Origin: Spongospora subterranea f. sp. subterranea
Taxonomy: Eukaryota; Endomyxa: Phytomyxea; Phytomyxea; Plasmodiophorida
Direction: 5' to 3'
DNA: 64,000 nucleotides
Assembly: GCA_049724395.1 (NCBI GenBank)
Contig: JAUGWO010000023.1
Location: forward strand, 1 to 64,000
Under the pieces are notes generated by a model. The model saw only the letters and a program-made list of their open reading frames with translations. It made no database searches and was not told where the DNA came from. Of the stretch, positions 57,432 through 64,000 are shown one piece after another (within the stretch, counting starts at the first letter, position 1; each line of letters begins with the position of its first letter). The position numbers were made by a program, and so were the translations under genes.

Positions 57432-58123
57432 ATGGCGTCAATTGCTGATCGAGTCTTCTCAATATTTCCTTTCGGACTGCAGCCTGGGTTTGATTTATCT
57501 GGATGGGAATCGGAAGGTAGTCGCTGCTCTAAACTCTGCTGCCACAACGCTCGATGACGTTGATTAGTTGTCGATAGCTCTCTATCCGAAATGACCATCA
57601 CCCACGATCTACAGTTGAAAAGTGAAGTGGTTGAAATGATTAGCGATGCGTTTTTCAAAGTGGCAATGTCATTTCCGGATGAGTCGAAAATTATTGGGAC
57701 CCCATTCCGGTTCATGACTCTTCATCTAAAAAATATCGAGAGGTTCGTCGCCTTTGAAGTTGAACTTGAAGACGATGTTGGAAAGAAGCGGACGATAAGA
57801 TTCTCCTCGGCTCAATCTCTGGCAAGGTAAATGATTCCGATTTCCCATGAACCTCCTTTCGGATATTGTATCAATTTAGGTGTAAAGATAACATTGCCAC
57901 ATTGCCCATGAGACTGATTTCAGGATGGAACCGTGTTATAATTGACATCGATACTCTTTGCAATCGGTTGTTTGGCACTCATTTGCGGCATTCGATTCGC
58001 GTTCGAGTATTCGCCAACTGCCGCCTACGCCGGATCTTCTTCCACGATCAGATGTTGCAAGAACATGAACTGCCCCAATCGTTGCGTGTATTCCCAGACA
58101 TTGATGTACCATTGCAGGTTTGA
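57432..58123 (+). CDS. CFAP20-family (DUF667) protein
   Basis: Three exons (57432-57516, 57568-57826, 57880-58123) sum to 588 bp and 195 aa, the usual CFAP20 length. Recognisable parts: PFGLQPGFDLSGWESE, THDLQLKSEVVEM, SAQSLARCKDNIATLPMRLI then SGWNRVIIDIDTL (CFAP20: TR.KP....MP..LD.GWN.I.F.L..L), THLRHSIRVRVFANCRLRRI then FFHD (YG...E.LRVQIHANCRIRR.YFSD). CFAP20 is an inner-junction protein linking A and B tubules of axonemal doublets. Sequence is divergent from canonical CFAP20, so it may be a second paralogue of the family. No defects. Confidence 0.88.
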
Positions 58124-58578
58124 ACATCAAGATGATCATTAAAAGGCATTAAGCCATAAGTCGCGTTAAACATTTAAAAAAACAGTTGAGACTTCAATCA
58201 CAACATCCCATGATGGTTTCAACTTGTGACAATCGCGCCATTTAAACTGGCTGAATCGATGAACGTTGGCTATTCTAGATCCCTGACAGATTCCTATTCG
58301 CAAGTTTGTTAATCAATCAAAATCGAGGCTCTGGAAGAACGTGAACGTTCGAGCATAGAAACCATTAGGTGGCGGTCAAAAGAAAGTTTGACATCAATTT
58401 CCTCAAAACCAATGAGTTGTAGGATAATAATCTCGATACGATTATGGTGTTCATGATTGGGTCTTTAACTGCCATTTCCTTGAGAAACATACTGTATTTT
58501 TATCAAATTTACGGGTGAATTTTGCTGACTCTCTAGTCAGGCCAGTTGCGAAGGCCGAAAGCCGCCTTTAACCAAGCC
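58124..58578. other. No supported gene
   Basis: AT-rich. Possible upstream exon of the next ORF, unresolved. Confidence 0.4.
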
Positions 58579-58830
58579 ATGGCTGCGTTGTATCAAAAAA
58601 CTTTGAGGCAATGCGTTAGATCTGAAGACCGTCATCATGCTAGAATAGGCCCAGTGGCAAAATCTCTCACCAGACTGAAGAGAGCAAACTTCAACGAAGC
58701 GCTATCATGCAGAGTTCCGATTGAGTTTGACTGGAATAGAGGGATCATTGTGGACAGGCTCAGGCTGGTATTGCTATCAATCGGGACCTACCCACGTACC
58801 ATGTTGAGTAATACGGTTGTGCAGACTTAG
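58579..58830 (+). CDS. Hypothetical small basic protein
   Basis: A frame open from 58546 with ATG at 58579 gives about 83 aa: MAALYQKTLRQCVRSEDRHH, then basic helical sequence and IEFDWNRGIIVDRLRLVLLS. A preceding ctctagtcag could be a splice acceptor, so a 5' exon may exist. The start vaguely resembles LYR-motif mitochondrial proteins but has LYQ instead of LYR. Not assigned. Confidence 0.3.
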   Translation: MAALYQKTLRQCVRSEDRHHARIGPVAKSLTRLKRANFNEALSCRVPIEFDWNRGIIVDRLRLVLLSIGTYPRTMLSNTVVQT

Positions 58831-59964
58831 AATACAACCTCATTCTGACAAAACGTGAACAGAGTAATTTGAACGATGAATGATCAGTGGCGTGAATGGT
58901 CTGTTGGTTTAGTCAGAGGTCGCTCTGTAAAGCCCCATAAAGATGAGTATGGTGACAAATTGTGTCAAGGAATTGAGTGCTGATCCACGAGGCGAAACCA
59001 TGTAGTTTGTGCCACAGCAGAATTGTCAAAGCAACATGCAAAGTCGTTGAAAACATTTTCGAAGTCAATTCGGCAAGATTAGATTGCAGAACTCTAAAAA
59101 AAAACATCTTCAACCTGACTTGACTCAATCTATGTATCTTCAGATTGTCGCCAGTTCCGACAGCGCGTCACGATCCTACAATCTATGACGCATCGTCCAT
59201 CAAGCCCATGTAATCGATAGCAATATGAACACGCTCACTACAACTGCAACTCTGTTAGACACCGAGCAGAGTCGCTGTAACACCTGTAACACGCGCCTCA
59301 CGTGTCGAAGCAACGTAATGGTTGGAGTCACTGTTCGCACTTTTGAATTTTAACAAAATCTTAATTCGCTGTTGTCACTTTTGTGGCCCATTGGCCTTAA
59401 ACTCAAGGGGTTTGGAGTCGTCTGTTAGGGTCAAACCGGCACCATTCGGCGATGGAGCAGGCCCCCTCTCCAGGGCGCTTGAATACGATGGCCATCAAGA
59501 TTGTCCACGAGGTCACGCAGGAGAAGTACCAATCGGGCAGAAAAAATGAAATCTGCCTGTGCTTGCAGAAACTTGCTTTTTGTCCAAAAAGATTTAGTGT
59601 TGGACGATGAAGTCGTTTGACCCTACTGTTGTGATGGGTCTAGATCGTTTCCCTGAATATTAACCGGTCCAGGTCTCACGGGTTTGTACAGTAGTAAAGA
59701 GATTATCCAAAGTTCACTGGATTTTGGAAGGAAGGACTCTTGAAAAATCGGGCTGTGGAATCTTTCGGAATTGAACCTTCTGAATCCAAGTTCACAAGAA
59801 AGACACATACTTTGGCCTAAAGATTGATCAAGGAATTACTTCCACACGACTATGTACTGTATTGCCAGAGATTTGCCGTTGGATCAAGGGTCGATTACAG
59901 ATGATGTTTACACCACAGAAACCTTAAACGCTATTGAATTTCTTACGATGAACTCCTCCCAATA
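58831..59964. other. No supported gene (1.1 kb)
   Basis: Short frames on both strands, none recognised. A 52-codon frame at 59452-59607 (MEQAPSPGRLNTMAIKIVHE) is the best of them. Confidence 0.4.
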
Positions 59965-60832
59965 TCATTTATTAAGGTTTTTCGAGTTGTTTAGCGGTGG
60001 CAGAACCAACACAGTATCAATATCCTGGATACCTGATCGAATTACACTATCACAGGGACGAAATCTCAGATCAAAATGTGTGAGTTTCGGCCCATAATTT
60101 CCTGCCCAAAATTGGCGATCTTTTCCTGACCATTGGAATGATAATGAACGAGTACCAATGGGGATTCTTCTCAACCCAGGACCATTTCCGCCATTTTCCA
60201 CTAGCAGGATAGTTGATTATTGGTGAACGAGAGGTGGATAATGTGGATAAATTGATGTCGTAAAACTTGATTGCGATAGCGATTTGCACGTCCTGATCGT
60301 TTCTGGAGGTGAACAAGAATGATAAGTGCAAACAGGGCTGTGAATCAAGGAATAAGGGATCAAGATCAGACAGATCCACATCCTGTTGAACATTGGCCCA
60401 CATATAGGAGGCCACCCAACACGCCTTGAGAGAAAATGGGATCGAATCGGCCCCAATTGCCTGTTCTTCAACGCAAATCTGTGAACCGCCTGAACGAACA
60501 TCCCAATTCTCTAATCCTCGCGCCGCATCGGGATTCAGTATTAAATTACGATAATATCGTAGATATAAAGCCTTAAACGATGGAATATAATCAGGTAAAT
60601 CGAGTCTCATCCTGTTTTGTAAAGCGCAACACATTGATCTCCAAAACGGTTTAGATTCTGCCGATTGGAGCCAGTTTTTACAGACAAAGATGGAAGTTTG
60701 ATAGACGTCATGAAGACCTATTATATGGAATAGATCGGTGAGGAGCAGAAACCGGGACCAATCCTCTCTAGTGGTCACGGTCAGATTCTCAAGCTTTATT
60801 GCCGGTTCAAAATATTGGCTCATTATCATCAA
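59965..60832 (-). CDS. F-box protein with FBA domain (one-base frameshift)
   Basis: Relative of FBXO2/6/44, the glycoprotein-recognising F-box proteins. Starts near 60832 (MMIMSQYFEPAIKLE). An F-box-like segment LLTDLFHIIGLHDVYQTSIF then VCKNWLQSAESKPFWRSMC is followed by the FBA domain: YYRNLILNPDAARGLENWDV, ACWVASYMWANVQQDVDLSD, QPCLHLSFLFTSRNDQDVQI and GKDRQFWAGNYGPKLTHFDL. The span is one base over a multiple of three. The G4 run at 60160-60163 needs G3, and the duplicated fragment at 34.99 kb indeed has the three-base version (attcccactggtactcgt). Corrected length 288 aa. Confidence 0.85.
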
Positions 60833-61460
60833 TCAACTACCGATATCTATCGCAACTCCGTCGGCGCCACTGGTTTATTGGCAGATCATTAGGAGTATCA
60901 AATATGGAAAAAAATCATTTTGTGCCAAGTTATAATATGAGAAATTCCAAAAATTTTATCACAGACGACCAATTGACTATTATTGATGGAATTATTATGG
61001 CTTCAACCACTGAGGGCGCTCTTTCTTGTGACAGACAAATCCGTTTATCTCGTATATTACTAGAACTGAGTAATTCTGCTAAATCCCAGTCACTTAGTTG
61101 ATTTATAATCGGAAAAATGCATTCCAATCACATGAAATCTGATGGTTAGTCAATTCCTGTATAGCTTAACCAGTACCGATCTCTAATACTATTTCTATAA
61201 TCTCCTTCTTCTCGATTTCAATCCGCCAACCTTCATTCCGCCTTTAGGTTTGCATCCCACCAAAGCAAGTGCTCTCGTGAGCCAATGGGGGATCCCTGGT
61301 TCGATAGTGTTGGACTCCAGCGAGCGGCTGATATCCCCCGTATTGCGTTAAATGACGATTTAAGGGGTTTTGTGAGAGCAGCCCTTGGAGTTGGACCCCC
61401 ACCCAGTATTCCCATCAGCAATACGATAACTGGAATCATTTGAGCAATTGGATATCACCA
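60833..61460. other. Intergenic with unassigned small frames
   Basis: 60903-61101 is open (MEKNHFVPSYNMRNSKNFIT) and a plus-strand stretch at 61250-61441 reads WFDSVGLQRAADIPRIALND. Together they might be exons of a small unknown gene ending TGA at about 61442, but junctions are not clear. Confidence 0.35.
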
Positions 61461-63176
61461 ATGAGGTACCCAGTTGGGGAACAACACCGATATGAGGATT
61501 GCGATGACGACGACGACACCATGGGAAAGGGCAATCTCAACGTATTCTCGGGAATGTGCCTGGTCATGGGGCTGATGATCGGTAATCGAGCGAACCGACT
61601 TCTGGTTGTTTGCTCACATTCCTGAATGCGCTGTTAGGGTCTGGGATATTCTCGACGCCCGGTAAGGTGGTAGAGCTGGCCGGTTCTCCAGCAATGGCCA
61701 TGGGTGTATGGATGATCGGTGGGTTTATCACCTTTTGCGGGACCTTGTTAGTAAATCCAACACTATATTCTCACCTTCACTAACTTTCCCCAAAACAGTT
61801 CTTATATTGAGCTTGGGGACAATGCTGTCAAAGAACGGTGGAGAACAAGCCTATCTTGAAGCTGCTTTCCAAACACCCAAGGCACTGATATCATTTATGT
61901 TCTGCTGGTCGATGATACTCTGCATAAGACCTGGTTCTGAAGCAGCCGATAGCATCATATTTGCAAAGTATATCGTTTATCCGTTTGCTGAAAATATCAG
62001 TCAGAGCGTCTTCATCGAAACGCTGATCGCCATCGCCGGGATTTCATCGATCACCATCATAAACGCGTTCTCGACAAAAATAGCCGTGATCGTCCACGAT
62101 GCACTGACACTAATCAAAGTTGCAACGTTACTGTTCATTTCCACTTTGGGGATATTAATCGCCACTGGAGCAGTTTCCATCGTAACTCCAACCTCAAATT
62201 TTGCAAAAGGATTAGCCGGTTCGCATACAAACCCGAGCAACTACGCATCGGCGTTTTACCTTGTTTTCTGGGCCTACGATGGCTGGAACAATCTGAACTA
62301 TGTAAGATATTCGGTCGGGGTTTGCTGCTTTTCTCTTACGACTGAGCCATTTTAGGCAGCTGGAGAATTTACGGGATCCTGTTAAATCTTTACCCAAAGC
62401 TGCTGGATTTGCAGTGCTCTTCGTCACATCTCTGTACCTTCTAGCAAATTTTGCCTATTTCACAGTAATTCCGTTAGAACTCATCGTGTCATCGTCTGAA
62501 CTGTTCGCCGGCGAGTTCTTCAAGATCGTTTTTGGGAACACTTATGGGTCCAAAGTATTTCCAGTCCTGCTGGCCCTATCGTCGTTCGGAGCCGTATCTG
62601 CGATGGTTTTCAGTGCCGGTCGGGTTATCCATGCGGCTGCTAATGCCGGTGTAATCCCCATGTCGTCATATTTCAAGCACGTGCATCCCAAATTCAAGAC
62701 CCCAATTAGGTGTTTGATGTTGAATTGGTCGTTGTGTGTTATATATATCGCTGCTCCTCCTCAGGGAAGTGTGTTCAATTTCCTTATTGATCTTGTATCC
62801 TACCCGACATGGGTATTCTACGGTAGGAATTCAGGTTTTTCCCTCAAGTCGACCACTTAGATGGCATTTTTTCACAGGGCTATCAGTAATTGGATTATTA
62901 TGGATGAGGGTATCACAACCTCGGTTAGTTCGTCCTTTCAAGGTCTGGCTTCCTTTGACTGTCTTGTTTATTTTGGCGTCATGCTTCCTGGTTGGATTCC
63001 CTTTTGTTCCAGTGTCCACCACTGAATACCCTTATTTCCTTCCCCCTCTGATTGGCATTGTCATTATCGTATCGGCAATACCAATCTGGGCGATTTTCGT
63101 CCGGAATAACGACCAGATTGACCCAAACTTCGGGATCCCTGCTAAGAGAAGCGAACAGCCCATGGCGACAGCCTAG
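61461..63176 (+). CDS. APC-superfamily amino-acid permease (LAT-like)
   Basis: Plasma-membrane or vacuolar amino-acid transporter. The acidic N-terminus (MRYPVGEQHRYEDCDDDDDT) is cytosolic. TM1 carries the family GSGIF motif split by an intron: GMCLVMGLMIG / SGIFSTPGKVVELAGS. Then ITFCGT leads to SYIELGTMLSKNGGEQAYL (the YxELGxxxxxxGGxYxYL motif), about ten further TM helices, AFYLVFWAYDGWNNLNY (TM6), LENLRDPVKSLPKA and AMVFSAGRVIHAAANAGVIP. The end is FGIPAKRSEQPMATA. At least four short introns; the junctions near 62300-62355 and 62820-62860 do not close in frame with plain GT..AG choices, so a small indel or an unusual splice is possible there. Confidence 0.88.
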
Positions 63177-63227
63177 ACGAACCCGAAACGTCACGCAATG
63201 TGCCTTTAAATAGTAATAAACAATATA

Positions 63228-63987
63228 TTAAGTAGGTAGATGATGTTTGAAAACATGTTCGTCAAGATTTCTTTGCTGCTGAAACTGTTTTGTACAAAGT
63301 TTACAAGAAAATCGTGGTTCATGACTGCGCCTATGAAAGGTGAGCCCAGACTTTTGCTTGAATCGTCTCGGGCATAAGTCACACTGGAACAGCTTCTCCG
63401 ACGAATGTATCATCTGATGAACCTCGAGATGATCTTTGCGGCGAAAGGGCCTACAACATACCTAAAGCCGATCGATAAGAGCACTGATTGGAGAGGTCGT
63501 TCAACATAAGATACCTCGCATTGATACGGTTTAACTTGCAGATGAACAACTCGATGCTTGTTCAGCGCAGATAATGTCTTGAAAGTTTTAGAACAAAAAT
63601 CGCACGACACGTCAGTGCTTTGATTATGAATCTGAGGACACGTTATAGATATAGCGAAACCGACGGAACAAGTAGCGCATTACCTTGGCATGACGCAAAA
63701 GAGCAGTTTTTGAACGAAACGACATTGAACAATTCTCGGCAGAACAAGGGAATGGGCGCTCCCCCGTATGCGATCTAAGACAAACAAATATGAATGCTCA
63801 ACAAATATTTAAACCATAATCATTGATACCTGTAGTGAACAGTTAAACTGTCTCTTCTGGTAAACGTCATGGAGCACTTGGGACAGCCATGAAGACGACC
63901 TTCTTCCTCTTCAGCATTTGATGTGCTCCGTCCAACCCCATCGATTGTTAAACGCGGACCTTGACTATCGCCCAGGCTTGGTGCCAT
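63228..63987 (-). CDS. Six-finger C2H2 zinc-finger protein
   Basis: Probable DNA- or RNA-binding protein, perhaps TFIIIA-like given finger number and the linkers, but not proven. It starts at 63987 (MAPSLGDSQGPRLTIDGVGR) with an acidic stretch. Fingers in order: CPKCSMTFTRRDSLTVHYRS-H (split by an intron), CSAENCSMSFRSKTALLRHA, CDFCSKTFKTLSALNKHRVV, CEVCCRPFRRKDHLEVHQMI, CDLCPRRFKQKSGLTFHRRS and CKLCTKQFQQQRNLDEHVFK. A SHTGERPFPC linker joins fingers 1 and 2. Four exons; introns lie after fingers 1 and 2 and inside finger 4. It ends HHLPT at 63228. All Cys/His ligands are present once introns are removed. Confidence 0.88.
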
Positions 63988-64000
63988 GGCCGATGCGGAA

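Noticed and set aside
58579-58830. LYR-motif mitochondrial assembly factor
   Set aside because: The motif is LYQ, not LYR, and the downstream FD motif and conserved phenylalanine are not clear.

Overview
The window is nuclear DNA of a small-genome eukaryotic protist. Genes are interrupted by many very short GT..AG introns (about 38-60 bp, one of 135 bp), and standard stop codons fit every reconstructed gene. Two beta-tubulins, a SPAG6/PF16 central-apparatus protein and a CFAP20-family protein indicate a lineage with a motile flagellum, for example a zoospore-forming parasite. Telomere-like TAGGGTTTGGG units at the left end would fit a lineage with plant-type (TTTAGGG) telomeres. A rhizarian or plasmodiophorid-like organism is a guess, not a result.

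Layout. 0-14.6 kb is gene-poor and repeat-rich, like subtelomeric DNA. It holds a 3.7-kb inverted duplication with a CxxC/HxxxxC ORF, Ty3/gypsy, MULE and copia wrecks, 32-bp telomere-like arrays, a 0.68-kb terminal-inverted-repeat element, and an acidic repeat membrane-protein family (two long copies and one remnant). 14.6-32.5 kb is a dense gene block: cytochrome b5 reductase, two beta-tubulins, a bisphosphate nucleotidase, SPAG6, homoserine dehydrogenase, an AN1 zinc-finger protein, TBC-PH RabGAP, PRA1, an SPPL2-type protease and a PrsW-like membrane protein. 32.7-35.2 kb is an accessory island: a Harbinger transposase fragment folded into 503-bp inverted arms, flanked by fragments copied from the TPR gene at 41.7 kb and the F-box gene at 60 kb. 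A pseudo-AAA+ MoxR-like gene and 2.3 kb of a 113-bp satellite follow. 40.2-43.8 kb carries a TPR protein and a 2-aminoethylphosphonate transaminase. 44.6-46.8 kb is a second transposon island with two more fold-back palindromes (gag and hAT). 47.7-64 kb is a second gene block: proteasome alpha-7, F-box/LRR, PAF-acetylhydrolase, an unknown two-TM protein, AlaX editing protein, SERP1/RAMP4, CFAP20-like, FBA-type F-box, APC amino-acid permease and a six-finger C2H2 protein.

Three themes stand out. First, transposon fragments repeatedly sit as head-to-head palindromes with 23-74 bp loops, which would give long hairpin RNA if transcribed. Second, at least eight otherwise well-conserved genes each carry one single-base frameshift, mostly in a homopolymer; this looks like residual long-read error more than decay. 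Third, adjacent genes encode two intramembrane-protease-type proteins (SPPL2-like and PrsW-like). Exon structures were worked out by eye; where exon lengths sum to a multiple of three this is stated.
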